Positions 15,346 through 24,119 of a DNA stretch of 24,686 nt are shown piece after piece. The notes under the pieces were generated by a model that was given only the letters and a program-made list of their open reading frames with translations, had not been told where the DNA came from and did not search any database. The first letter of the stretch is position 1, and each line of letters opens with the position of its first letter. This DNA is from CAZJYC01 sp964550165 (lineage in GTDB: Bacteria; Acidobacteriota; Aminicenantia; Aminicenantales; Aminicenantaceae): the NCBI GenBank assembly GCA_964550165.1, contig CAZJYC010000036.1:1-24686 (forward strand). Direction: 5' to 3'. Made by a program: the position numbers and the translations under genes.

Positions 15346-17745
15346 ATGAAAAAAACCATCCGCGTCATTTTTCTGGCTTTCATCTTTCTCTCAGCCACTG
15401 CCACCTTCGCTCAGGAGCCTTACAAGCTGCCGCCAAAAGAAGTCATCGCTATCGTGGACGCTCCTCCCACGCCAGCCGCAGTGATGAGCCCCAGCGGCGA
15501 GCTCATGCTTCTTGTCGATTACGAATCCATGCCTTCTATCGCCTACCTCGCTCAACCCGTGCTCAGAATTGCCGGCACGAGGATTACCCCCAGGTACAAC
15601 AGCCGGCAGGTTACAACTTTCTACACGGGCTTGACCGTTAAGTCGATAAAAGACCGGACAACTCAGCAGATCGCTCTTCCTGAAGGTGCAAAGCTCGGCT
15701 CTCCCCGCTGGTCGATTGACGGCTCCTGGATAGCTTTCACCCGCTACACAGATTCCGGAATCGAATTATGGGTGGCTGAGACAAAAACCGGCAAAGCAAA
15801 GGCTCTCACCGGCCCTGTGATCAATGCCACTCTGGACTCAGGCTTTGCCTGGCTTGCTTCAAACCGCCATCTCCTTGTCTACACCATTCTCAAAGACCGA
15901 GGAGATCCACCCAAAGAGCCTGAAGTTCCAGTGGGACCCAACATCCAGGAAACGGCAGGGAAATTTTCAAAAGTCTGGACCTACCAGGATCTCTTGAAGG
16001 ACCCTTATGACGAGAAGCTGTTCGACTACTACGCCACGTCCCAAATCCTGGAAATGGATGTCGTCACCGGAAACAGCCGAAAGATTGGCAAACCGGGAAT
16101 ATATCTCTACGCAGACCCTTCCCCTGACGGGAATTTGCTCCTCGTCCACAGAATCAAGAGGCCTTATTCTTACAGCGTCCCCTACTTTTATTTTGCCCAT
16201 TCCTTAGAAATATGGGACAGAGACGGCAATCTCGTCCACCTCTTTGCCGACCTGCCGCCCGCCGAAGAAGTGCCGATGAGGGGAGTTCCAACCGGACCAA
16301 GGTCTGTCGAATGGAGGCCCCTTAAGCCATCCACTCTCATCTGGGTCGAAGCCCTGGACGAGGGCGATCCGGAAAAGGAAGTCCCTCACAGGGATAAGCT
16401 GATGACTCTCTCCGCGCCTTTTAAGGAAGAGCCAGAGGAAATCCTCAAAATTCAGCACCGTTATTCAGGAATGGGGTGGTTCATGCCTGAAGGAAATGCG
16501 TTCATCACGGAATACGACTGGAAACGAAGATGGAGAACCACATATCTTTTCAATGTCGACAACCCGGCTGAAGCGCCAAAAAAAGTCTTCGACCTCAGCA
16601 GTCAGGATAGATACAACGACCCAGGCTTTCCCGTCTCCACCACCACTGCTGCCGGAGAACGAATCCTTCTCCAGGACAAGGACTGGATCTATCTCTCCGG
16701 AAGCGGCGCTTCACCCAAGGGAGACATGCCTTTTCTGGACAGGATGAATGTCAAAACCCTGAAGAAGGAGCGGCTGTTCCAGTGCCGCGGCGAAAGCTAC
16801 GAGGTCTTCATTGACTTTGTGGGAAAATCCAGGGATCAGATCATAACCCGCTACGAATCCAAAGCCGAGCCGCCCAATTATTTTCTTTCCAATTTGAAAG
16901 CCAAAAAGAGGACCGCCTTAACCGACTTCAAAGACCCTGCTCCCCAGCTTACAGGGATAAAAAAGGAGCTCGTCAAATACAAAAGAGCCGATGGCGTCGA
17001 GCTTTCCGGAACGCTTTATCTCCCTCCAGGATACAAAGAAGGAGAGAGGCTGCCGCTTGTAATCTGGGCCTATCCTATGGAATACAGCGACCCGAATGTT
17101 GCCGGCCAGGTCAGGGGCTCACCACACCGTTTTACCTTTTTCAGGGGCATTTCCCAGCTTTTCTTTGTGACCCAGGGCTATGCGCTCCTCGATGGCGCTG
17201 AAATGCCTGTTGTCGGCGACCCAAAAACCATGAACGAAACCTTTGTTGACCAGATCGTCTCCAGCGCGAAAGCAGCCATAGACAAACTGGATTCCATGGG
17301 CGTTATCGACCCCAAGCGCGTCGGTGTCGGCGGGCACAGCTACGGCGCCTTTATGACCGCCAACCTTCTGGCGCACTGCGACCTCCTGGCAGCCGGAATC
17401 GCAAGAAGCGGCGCTTACAACAGGACTCTGACCCCGTTCGGATTCCAGAGCGAACGAAGAACTCTCTGGGAGGCGCCGGAACTTTACTTCAAAGTCTCGC
17501 CGTTCATGCACGCCAACACAATCAACGAGCCCATTCTCCTCATCCATGGCGAAGCGGATAATAATTCAGGCACCTTTCCCATCCAATCCGAAAGGTTCTA
17601 TCACGCCCTGAAAGGTCACGGGGCCACGGCCCGCCTGGTCATGCTTCCCCATGAAAGCCACGGATACAGAGCCAGAGAATCCGTGCTCCATGTTCTGGCT
17701 GAGATGTTTGAATGGTTTGACAAATACGTCAAGAACAAGAAATGA
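15346..17745 (+). CDS. Exported S9 family peptidase, glutamyl-endopeptidase-like (S9D)
   Basis: The protein of 799 residues has a signal peptide (likely cut after Ala22, TFA/QEP), so it acts in the periplasm or outside the cell. The N-terminal stretch (LPPKEVIAIVDAPPTPA and LRIAGTRITPRYNSRQVTTF) is characteristic of the S9D glutamyl endopeptidases related to the plant chloroplast enzyme. A beta-propeller covers roughly residues 90-530, followed by the alpha/beta-hydrolase domain. The catalytic triad is readable: Ser665 in GGHSYGA, Asp738 in HGEADNN and His772 in ESHGYR. The ATG has GAGGAGGG five bases upstream. The next gene, also an S9 peptidase, follows after 80 bases in the same direction, suggesting joint expression for extracellular peptide breakdown. 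Cleavage after glutamate is inferred from the family. Confidence 0.9.
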   Translation: MKKTIRVIFLAFIFLSATATFAQEPYKLPPKEVIAIVDAPPTPAAVMSPSGELMLLVDYESMPSIAYLAQPVLRIAGTRITPRYNSRQVTTFYTGLTVKSIKDRTTQQIALPEGAKLGSPRWSIDGSWIAFTRYTDSGIELWVAETKTGKAKALTGPVINATLDSGFAWLASNRHLLVYTILKDRGDPPKEPEVPVGPNIQETAGKFSKVWTYQDLLKDPYDEKLFDYYATSQILEMDVVTGNSRKIGKPGIYLYADPSPDGNLLLVHRIKRPYSYSVPYFYFAHSLEIWDRDGNLVHLFADLPPAEEVPMRGVPTGPRSVEWRPLKPSTLIWVEALDEGDPEKEVPHRDKLMTLSAPFKEEPEEILKIQHRYSGMGWFMPEGNAFITEYDWKRRWRTTYLFNVDNPAEAPKKVFDLSSQDRYNDPGFPVSTTTAAGERILLQDKDWIYLSGSGASPKGDMPFLDRMNVKTLKKERLFQCRGESYEVFIDFVGKSRDQIITRYESKAEPPNYFLSNLKAKKRTALTDFKDPAPQLTGIKKELVKYKRADGVELSGTLYLPPGYKEGERLPLVIWAYPMEYSDPNVAGQVRGSPHRFTFFRGISQLFFVTQGYALLDGAEMPVVGDPKTMNETFVDQIVSSAKAAIDKLDSMGVIDPKRVGVGGHSYGAFMTANLLAHCDLLAAGIARSGAYNRTLTPFGFQSERRTLWEAPELYFKVSPFMHANTINEPILLIHGEADNNSGTFPIQSERFYHALKGHGATARLVMLPHESHGYRARESVLHVLAEMFEWFDKYVKNKK

Positions 17746-17825
17746 ACAAAGACTGACGGGCCTCGGTTGTGATTTGCCGGAAAAAGGATAAGAGGAGATA
17801 AGGAAAGCTGGAAAAGGAGTCAATA

Positions 17826-20441
17826 ATGAAGAATAAAAGATTTCCCTATCGTGCGATCTTCATCATGCTCGCGTTTATGCTGACAATTCCATCTCTCAGC
17901 CTTGCCCAGGAAGCAGGGAAAAAAGCGAAAGAACAGACAATAACCTCCTGGCTTCTGCTCGGCCCTTTCAAAACGCCGCTTCCCGTGTTTCACGAAGACA
18001 AGAGAAAAGAGTTTTCTGTGGAAGATTTGCTCAAATTTGAAAATGTTGATCTTGCGCGCCTGAAGCCAAAATCGAACGGCTCCGTCGAGTGGGCTGAAGG
18101 AAACGTGGCGCGATGGCAACCTGTCAAGACAAGAGACAAAGGGATTTCGCTCACCCCAAGCCCAGAGATGCCATCCACGGCGTACCTTGGAGTTTATATC
18201 GAGGTTCTCAGGTGGACGAAAGCAAAAATCAGCCTGTCCAGCCCCCAGCTCTTTCAAGCCTATTTTGACGGGGAAGCCGTAGCAACAAAAACAAAAGGGA
18301 ATTCCTCCAGCGAAGGGAAAAAGGCCTCGGCAGATTTGATCCTGGAAACCGGCAAGCATTTGCTTCTGGTCAAAACCGTTTTTGACCCCGCTTCAAATTC
18401 CGACTGGACGGTTGAATCTAGCCTCTCCTGCGACGAAAAATTTGACTCGCCTCCTCCCTCCTTCACTCTTTCTCCCGTGCAGAGAATGAAGATCAGCCAT
18501 GTTCTCGATGGCCCTAAGTTAAACCGCGTCTCCATTTCCCCTGACGGCGCTCTCATCGCTCTGTCAAAAAGTCAGAGTTTCCCTCCCGGCGACGATTCGG
18601 AAGCCTGGGTTGAAATATACAATGCCCAGGACAACCGTCTGCTCCAAACTTGCCGCGGAGAGATGGCCATTTCGAGTGTTCACTGGGCACCATCCGGAAG
18701 GAAATTTTCCTACACAAGCCGCGGCAAATCCGGTGGAACCATCTGGATTGTCGACCTGGACGCAGGAACCGCGTTTCCGATCCTTAAAAATATCAAAGGC
18801 CTGGAAGGGCACGTCTGGGTTCCTGACGGAAGGTCCATCGTCTATTCCGTCGCTGACGAAGCCGAGCAGGAGAAGACCGGCGTCAGAAGATACTTAACCC
18901 TTGCGGACAGACAGCCCGGATGGCGCAACCGGAGCTACCTTTATCGGATAAGCCTGCCTGACGGAATCAGACAGAGATTGACCGCAGGCGAACTCTCGAC
19001 CTCCATGGACAGCATCAGCCCTGACGGAAAAAGGCTTCTCTTCACCCGCTCGCTCATCGACTATTCCGAACGGCCCTATTCGAAAACCGAACTATGCAGC
19101 CTCGACCTCGCAACATTGGACGCCCAGCTTCTCTGGACGGGAAAATGGCTTAACTCCGCTCAGTGGGACCCGAAAGGCGAAAAGATTCTTGTCCTTGGAG
19201 GGCCTTCGATGTTTGGCGATGTCGGCATCAACGTCCCCAAAGGAACTATACCCAACGAGTATGACGCGCAGGCCTATCTCTTTGACCCGCAATCCAAAGA
19301 AGCCATATCCATGACGAAAAATTTTAATCCGACAATCGACCAGGCTTTCTGGACTCGAGCCGAGGACTCTATCTATTTTGTCACAACCGACCGCGACTAC
19401 CGTCTCCTCTACCGTTACGATTTGAATAAAAAAGAATTCTCACTCATCAACTGCGGGATCGAAATTATCGAGGGAATGGACATTGCCGAGAAAAAACCCA
19501 TCGCTGTCTTTATGGGGTCAAGTGCGAACGTTCCTCAGCAAGCTTTTGTCCTGGATATCTCAAAAAAGAAAATCTCCCTCCTCGATGACCCTGGAAAAGA
19601 AGACTTTGCAGATGTTCAGTTCGGAGAAGTCAAGCGCTGGACATTCAAAAACAAGAGAGGCCGCGAAATCGAAGGGCGGGTTTATTATCCTCCCGACTTC
19701 GACAGCAAAAAAAAATATCCCTGCATCGTCTACTACTACGGCGGGACATCTCCTGTCACCCGGGAATTCGGCGGACGCTACCCCAAAAATCTCTATGCCG
19801 CCCAGGGCTATGTGGTTTATGTGCTGCAGCCGAGCGGTGCCACAGGATTCGGACAGGACTTCTCGGCCCTCCATGTGAATGACTGGGGTCTTATTGTTGC
19901 TGACGAAATCATCGACGGAGTCAAGAAGTTTTTGGCCGCCCATCCCTTCGTCGATACCAAGCAGGTTGGATGTATCGGCGCTTCCTACGGCGGCTTCATG
20001 ACCATGCTCCTCCTGACCCGGACCAACATATTTGCCGCTGGCGTTGCCCACGCCGGCATAAGCTCTATCTCCAGCTACTGGGGCGAAGGTTATTGGGGGT
20101 ATGGCTACAATGCCATTGCCGCAGCCAACAGCTTTCCCTGGAACCGCAAAGACATCTATGTCAACCAGAGCCCTCTCTTCAATGCGGATAAAATCACAAC
20201 TCCGCTTCTCCTTCTTCACGGCTCTGTCGACACCAACGTCCCTCCCGGTGAAAGTACCCAGCTCTTCACGGCCCTTAAAATTCTCGGCCGGGAGGTGGAA
20301 TACATCCAGATTTTAGACCAGGACCATTGGGTCTTAACCTACAACAAAAGAATACGGTGGACCAAAACCATTCTGGCCTGGTTCGACAGGTGGCTTAAAG
20401 GCCAGCCGGAATGGTGGGTCGCTCTCTATCCGAATCAATAG
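17826..20441 (+). CDS. Exported S9 family prolyl-oligopeptidase-like peptidase with N-terminal extension
   Basis: The protein of 871 residues starts with a signal peptide (likely cut after Ala27, SLA/QEAG). An N-terminal domain of about 190 residues (begins ITSWLLLGPF) precedes the usual fold and resembles a beta-sandwich; I do not recognise a named family. A TolB/WD40-like beta-propeller (about 210-590) follows, with repeats such as SISPDGALIALSKS and SISPDGKRLLFTRS. The C-terminal hydrolase domain has Ser720 in GASYGG, Asp802 in HGSVDTNVP and His834 in QDHWV, the S9C-type triad. AAGGAG lies upstream of the ATG. Its length exceeds the roughly 650-700 residues of simple S9C enzymes because of the extension. 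It is probably a dipeptidyl or acyl-aminoacyl type peptidase; specificity is not determinable. Confidence 0.9.
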   Translation: MKNKRFPYRAIFIMLAFMLTIPSLSLAQEAGKKAKEQTITSWLLLGPFKTPLPVFHEDKRKEFSVEDLLKFENVDLARLKPKSNGSVEWAEGNVARWQPVKTRDKGISLTPSPEMPSTAYLGVYIEVLRWTKAKISLSSPQLFQAYFDGEAVATKTKGNSSSEGKKASADLILETGKHLLLVKTVFDPASNSDWTVESSLSCDEKFDSPPPSFTLSPVQRMKISHVLDGPKLNRVSISPDGALIALSKSQSFPPGDDSEAWVEIYNAQDNRLLQTCRGEMAISSVHWAPSGRKFSYTSRGKSGGTIWIVDLDAGTAFPILKNIKGLEGHVWVPDGRSIVYSVADEAEQEKTGVRRYLTLADRQPGWRNRSYLYRISLPDGIRQRLTAGELSTSMDSISPDGKRLLFTRSLIDYSERPYSKTELCSLDLATLDAQLLWTGKWLNSAQWDPKGEKILVLGGPSMFGDVGINVPKGTIPNEYDAQAYLFDPQSKEAISMTKNFNPTIDQAFWTRAEDSIYFVTTDRDYRLLYRYDLNKKEFSLINCGIEIIEGMDIAEKKPIAVFMGSSANVPQQAFVLDISKKKISLLDDPGKEDFADVQFGEVKRWTFKNKRGREIEGRVYYPPDFDSKKKYPCIVYYYGGTSPVTREFGGRYPKNLYAAQGYVVYVLQPSGATGFGQDFSALHVNDWGLIVADEIIDGVKKFLAAHPFVDTKQVGCIGASYGGFMTMLLLTRTNIFAAGVAHAGISSISSYWGEGYWGYGYNAIAAANSFPWNRKDIYVNQSPLFNADKITTPLLLLHGSVDTNVPPGESTQLFTALKILGREVEYIQILDQDHWVLTYNKRIRWTKTILAWFDRWLKGQPEWWVALYPNQ

Positions 20442-20523
20442 CTTCTGGCTCATCTTTTTATCTCTCTTTGCCGTTTTCCATAGAGGCAGAAGAGTGGCAC
20501 CTGAAGGAACATCCCTCTACCCT

Positions 20524-20555
20524 CCAAAATTGCCGACTTCTATCAGCAATTTTGG
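20524..20555. repeat. 10-bp perfect inverted repeat
   Basis: CCAAAATTGC (20524-20533) and GCAATTTTGG (20546-20555) flank a 12-base loop. No T-run follows on the plus strand, so it is not a standard terminator. It may be a processing stem at the 3' end of the peptidase transcript or a protein-binding palindrome. Confidence 0.5.
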
Positions 20556-20706
20556 GTGCTCCCCCTATTGACATTTCATCCAATTTGGGCTATCAGTTTA
20601 GGCATCGAGGGCTGGAATTGGAGGGGCCCCCAGAATGCCTGCTCAAAGCGAGGCGTGGAGTCTTTCTAAGGCGCTCTTCAGAGATTTTAAGAGTTCATTC
20701 ATGCAT

Positions 20707-20746
20707 GTTAACCATGCGCCAGGAGCTTTTTGCTCCCGCGGTTAAC
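20707..20746. repeat. 15-bp bulged hairpin
   Basis: The 5' arm GTTAACC-(AT)-GCG-(CCA)-GGAGC pairs with the 3' arm GCTCC-CGC-GGTTAAC around a TTTTT loop. Fifteen pairs form with two one-sided bulges. It lies about 180 bases before the GGDEF gene and could be part of its leader. No known riboswitch pattern is matched. Confidence 0.5.
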
Positions 20747-20927
20747 AGAAGTAATCGCAAAGGGTGAATCGATGTCATCTCAGGGCCATCAGAGAAAGGC
20801 AAGAATTGCCCCCAGAATTTCATCTCTGAAGGCGATTTACATCTTTTCTCCCTTAACATATCATTTTTTCGCAAAAAACATAGTGAACCCTCCTGAGGAA
20901 TGAGCGCTTTAAAGAAGGTTAAGGGCT

Positions 20928-23249
20928 TTGAATACTGACACAAGGAAAAGACCTTTAAAAGAAATGAGAGGAGACTACCGCACATTCATCAACAAATCGC
21001 CCCATATCTTTTTCACGACTGATAATCAGGGGAATTTCCTGTTCGTCAATGAAACCGTAAAAAGAATAACAGGATTCACTCCCGCGGAATTGCTCAAAAG
21101 CAGCCTTCAAAAAATCGCAGCCCCGGAATATCAGAATTCCATCCTGGAGCTTCTTCAGAACGATCCCAAAAAGAAGAATATTCCACCTTTAGAAATCGAG
21201 CTTGTCGGCTCAAACGGAAACCGAATTCCTTTAGAAATTCAAATCATCCACGTCGACGGCAGCAGAGAGGATGGCGCCATTTTGCAGGGAATTGCAAGAG
21301 AGATCAGCGAGCGAAAAAGAACACGAGAAGAGATCGACCATTTTCACAAAAAAGCCGACGGGGCACGCTCGCGGCTCCTCTCCATTCTTGATAGCACAGC
21401 GAACGTCGCCATCCAGGGATACACCCTTGATGGGAAGGTTGTCTTCTGGAATAAATTCTCAGAGAAATTATTCGGATACTCCCATAACGAGGCCAAAGGA
21501 AAAACACTCAAGGAACTCCTTCTCTCTGAAGCCGACGAGAAAGAGTTTGACAAATACATCACAAGTGCGCTCCAGAATAATAAGCCTTCACCGCTGACAG
21601 AGTGGGTCACCAAAACAAAAGCAGGGGAAAAGCTGTATGTTTTAGGCACAATCTTCCCCTCAATTATCGAAGAGCTCCAGCCCATGGCCATCGCCATGCT
21701 CATGGACATCACAGATGCGAAGAGGGCAAAAGAAAAAATAAACGAGATTTACCGCCAGCTCGAACGATTCTCCGAAATATCGGCAGAGATATTGTCCATA
21801 AAGGATGAAGAAACGCTTTTCGGCCACATCGCTCAGGCTGTCACTGAAATCTCAGATTTCAGACGAGTCCTCATCTCCTATTTTATCGATGAGCCTCCCT
21901 ACCGGGAAATCATCGGACATAAAGGAATAAAGAAAGCGGATTTGGAGCGGGTGAAAAAAGTCAAGATGCCGAGGGAAAAATACCTGGAATACTTTAATAA
22001 GGGCATAAAGATCGGGAACAACTCCTGCTACATCCCCCACACCCTGGATAATATTCTCGACCAGAAAGCCGTGATTCTCGGAGAAACATCTTACCCCGTA
22101 AAAGAGGGCCACTGGCACAAAGAAGACACTCTTCTTGTCTCCATGAAGGACACCAAGGGGCAGATGATAGGCATCATTTCCGTCGACGAGTCGAAAAGCG
22201 GTCTTATTCCGACTGAAGAGACGGTCCGTCCCCTGGAGATTTTTGCCAACCTGATGTCCGAGGTCATCCAGAAACACAGGCTGGCGAAAAAAATCAACGA
22301 ATCCGAAGGAAAGTACCGCGAACTGGTCAACAACATTAAAATAGGAATCTTCCGCGCGACCCCTGACGGCAGATTGCTGGAAGCCAATCCTTCTGTGCTT
22401 GAAATGTTTGGCTATACCGACCCCAACGAATTTCTAAGCCTTAGAACAGACTTCCTGTATCCCAGCCGGGAGGAGTTTGAAAATTTCGTCAAGGAAATCG
22501 AAGATAAAGGTTTCATCAAGAACAAAGATTTCACTTTGCTCCGGAAGGATGGAACGCCTTTCTGGGCGTCGATCATCTCAACGGCAGTGAGGGACCATAG
22601 CGGAAACACAATTTATTACGACACAGTTGTCGAAGACATCACAGAGCGAAAAAAATTGGAAGATGAGGTTAGCCGCCTTTCCATCACCGACGAGCTTACA
22701 GGATTGTATAACCGGAGATATTACAACCGGCATCTTCCCCAGGAAATCAAAACGGCAGAACGATGGAGAAGCGCCCTTTCCCTGGTCATGGTGGATATCG
22801 ACGACTTCAAACAATACAACGACAAGTATCTTCACCTCGAAGGGGACAAAATCCTGAGAGATACCGCCCAGAACATTTCCAACACACTGCGCAAAGAGGC
22901 AGACTGGGCTTCGCGGTTTGGCGGAGATGAATTTGTCATTGTCCTGCCCGGGACGAACTCTTCGGAGGCTGCCGTCGTTGCCGAGCGAATCAGGAAAATT
23001 ACCAGCGAGCTGAAATTCACCCCTAAGGGGCAGGCGGTTCATATCACGGTCAGCGCAGGCGTCGCCACCTTTTACTATTCTGAAAGCAAGACCACATCGA
23101 GCGGCAAGATCTCGCTGACAAACTATGAAAAAATTGCCAACGAACTGACAAACCTCGCCGATAAGGCGCTCTGGGAAGCCAAGAAGACCGGAAAGAATAA
23201 GGTCATCGTCTCCAGAGAGGCTATCGAGCTCAGCCGAATGGATAAATAA
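20928..23249 (+). CDS. PAS-PAS-GAF-PAS-GGDEF diguanylate cyclase
   Basis: The protein of 773 residues is predicted to make cyclic di-GMP from two GTP in response to sensed signals. Domains in order: PAS (about 15-130, DYRTFINKSPHIFFTTDNQG), PAS (about 148-270), GAF (about 275-455), PAS with PAC tail (about 462-580, ending VVEDITERK), and GGDEF (about 583-765, starting ITDELTGLYNRRYY). The catalytic GGDEF is intact at residues 665-669 and the metal-site Asp motif VDIDDF is present, so activity is expected. The inhibitory I-site RxxD, five residues before RFGGDEF in classic form, reads KEAD here with Arg one position earlier, so product inhibition may be altered. No transmembrane helix is seen. 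Start: TTG at 20928 is used; an ATG at 20964 is an alternative, both with weak ribosome binding sites. Confidence 0.9.
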   Translation: MNTDTRKRPLKEMRGDYRTFINKSPHIFFTTDNQGNFLFVNETVKRITGFTPAELLKSSLQKIAAPEYQNSILELLQNDPKKKNIPPLEIELVGSNGNRIPLEIQIIHVDGSREDGAILQGIAREISERKRTREEIDHFHKKADGARSRLLSILDSTANVAIQGYTLDGKVVFWNKFSEKLFGYSHNEAKGKTLKELLLSEADEKEFDKYITSALQNNKPSPLTEWVTKTKAGEKLYVLGTIFPSIIEELQPMAIAMLMDITDAKRAKEKINEIYRQLERFSEISAEILSIKDEETLFGHIAQAVTEISDFRRVLISYFIDEPPYREIIGHKGIKKADLERVKKVKMPREKYLEYFNKGIKIGNNSCYIPHTLDNILDQKAVILGETSYPVKEGHWHKEDTLLVSMKDTKGQMIGIISVDESKSGLIPTEETVRPLEIFANLMSEVIQKHRLAKKINESEGKYRELVNNIKIGIFRATPDGRLLEANPSVLEMFGYTDPNEFLSLRTDFLYPSREEFENFVKEIEDKGFIKNKDFTLLRKDGTPFWASIISTAVRDHSGNTIYYDTVVEDITERKKLEDEVSRLSITDELTGLYNRRYYNRHLPQEIKTAERWRSALSLVMVDIDDFKQYNDKYLHLEGDKILRDTAQNISNTLRKEADWASRFGGDEFVIVLPGTNSSEAAVVAERIRKITSELKFTPKGQAVHITVSAGVATFYYSESKTTSSGKISLTNYEKIANELTNLADKALWEAKKTGKNKVIVSREAIELSRMDK

Positions 23250-23335
23250 AATAAGCCGCCACTTTCCTTACCCGATCAAAAACACGGAAACCACAAAAAA
23301 AACCGGACACTATAGGCCTTAAAGTCTAACCTTCT

Positions 23336-24016
23336 CTAATCTCCAGGAAATCCTGAGCAGGCCTTGACGCAAACGCCGCAGATGTGCTGACTGACGATTC
23401 CCTTTTTCCTGAACTCTTTCAGTTTCTCGAAACAGGCCTGGTGGTCAAAATCCTCTCTCCGCTCTTTGATTGCCTGCGCCGGACAAGGCTCAAGGCACCT
23501 TTTGCACTGGCCGCAGTCCCTGTTCAGGGGTATATCCGCTTCGAGCGGCATGTCGGTCAAAACGGTGACCAGCCGGAACCTTGTCCCGAATTCAGGATTG
23601 ACGAGAAGGTTGCTCCGGCCCATCCATCCCAGCCCGGCCAGGAAGCCCACTTTCTTATGGGAGAGATGCGCCCTCTGTTTCTCCCAGTCAACAATCTGGG
23701 AGGCAGGAACGGGAAGGGCTTTGAAGCCCATCTCCTGAATAAAGGACGAGAGATGAAAAGCCGCCCTGTCAAGAAAGAAATTAAGCTGGCGGTAATGGTG
23801 AAAATAAAGGGCGGTGGGGCTGTCTTTGATATCATCCAGCACAGCGCCGATAAGCCTTTTGCCCATGGAAATTCCCCTGTGGAATTGTCTGCTCAGGCTT
23901 TTGTCGAGGAGGAATTCCTCCCTTATTTCTGTGATATCCGCAACGCCGAACAGGGAGAGTCCCCGGTCAAGGGCAAATTTTTTCAGAGTCCCGTAATTCT
24001 GGCCTTTCTGCGACAT
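23336..24016 (-). CDS. QueG-like 4Fe-4S protein
   Basis: The protein of 226 residues resembles the C-terminal half of epoxyqueuosine reductase (QueG) and related iron-sulfur proteins. Residues 121-160 (KKVGFLAGLGWMGRSNLLVN, then FGTRFRLVTVLTD) match the family core. Two cluster-binding sets follow: Cys168-x2-Cys171-x2-Cys174-x3-Cys178-Pro, then Cys195 and Cys213-x2-Cys216-x3-Cys220, enough for two [4Fe-4S] clusters. It is shorter than QueG (about 350-390 residues), lacking the C-terminal HEAT-like repeats, so it is probably a QueG paralogue and not the tRNA-modifying enzyme itself. The ATG at 24016 is the only sensible start, since an in-frame stop lies close upstream; it has no Shine-Dalgarno sequence, consistent with a leaderless transcript. 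Confidence 0.82.
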   Translation of the reverse strand: MSQKGQNYGTLKKFALDRGLSLFGVADITEIREEFLLDKSLSRQFHRGISMGKRLIGAVLDDIKDSPTALYFHHYRQLNFFLDRAAFHLSSFIQEMGFKALPVPASQIVDWEKQRAHLSHKKVGFLAGLGWMGRSNLLVNPEFGTRFRLVTVLTDMPLEADIPLNRDCGQCKRCLEPCPAQAIKERREDFDHQACFEKLKEFRKKGIVSQHICGVCVKACSGFPGD

Positions 24017-24024
24017 GAAAATCC

Positions 24025-24053
24025 ATTTTACAGGCGGCTGCCAGGGCTGTCAA
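24025..24053 (-). promoter_or_regulatory. Promoter of the QueG-like gene, leaderless
   Basis: On the minus strand TTGACA (complement of 24048-24053), a 17-base spacer and TAAAAT (complement of 24025-24030) are followed by only eight bases before the ATG. Transcription would start at or next to the first base of the start codon, which explains the absence of a ribosome binding site. Confidence 0.6.
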
Positions 24054-24064
24054 CGAAAGTTGAC
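24049..24064. promoter_or_regulatory. Palindrome joining two divergent -35 boxes
   Basis: GTCAAC-GAAA-GTTGAC is a perfect 6-bp inverted repeat. Its left arm contributes the -35 box of the minus-strand QueG-like gene and its right arm that of ndk. Polymerases at the two promoters would compete, and a dimeric repressor bound here would shut both. Confidence 0.55.
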
Positions 24065-24088
24065 TCAGGGTTAAGATTTGGATATATC
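24060..24088 (+). promoter_or_regulatory. Promoter of ndk
   Basis: TTGACT (24060-24065), a 17-base spacer and TATATC (24083-24088) lie about 30 bases before the ATG at 24120. This is a moderate match sharing the palindrome with the divergent promoter. Confidence 0.5.
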
Positions 24089-24119
24089 AATGGATGAATT
24101 CGTGCCCGAAGGAGCAATC

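Larger units (their letters stand above)
20442..20927. other. Intergenic region with two strong hairpins
   Basis: About 490 bases without a convincing gene; the open frame at 20411-20767 resembles nothing and overlaps the peptidase end. It contains two well-formed hairpins, annotated separately. A TTGACA (20568-20573) is followed after 17 bases by a poor -10 box TATCAG (20591-20596), a possible promoter for the GGDEF gene with a long leader of about 330 nt. Confidence 0.5.

Noticed and set aside
20411..20767. 118-codon open frame after the second S9 peptidase
   Set aside because: Begins inside the peptidase gene, shows no domain pattern, and spans the two hairpins.
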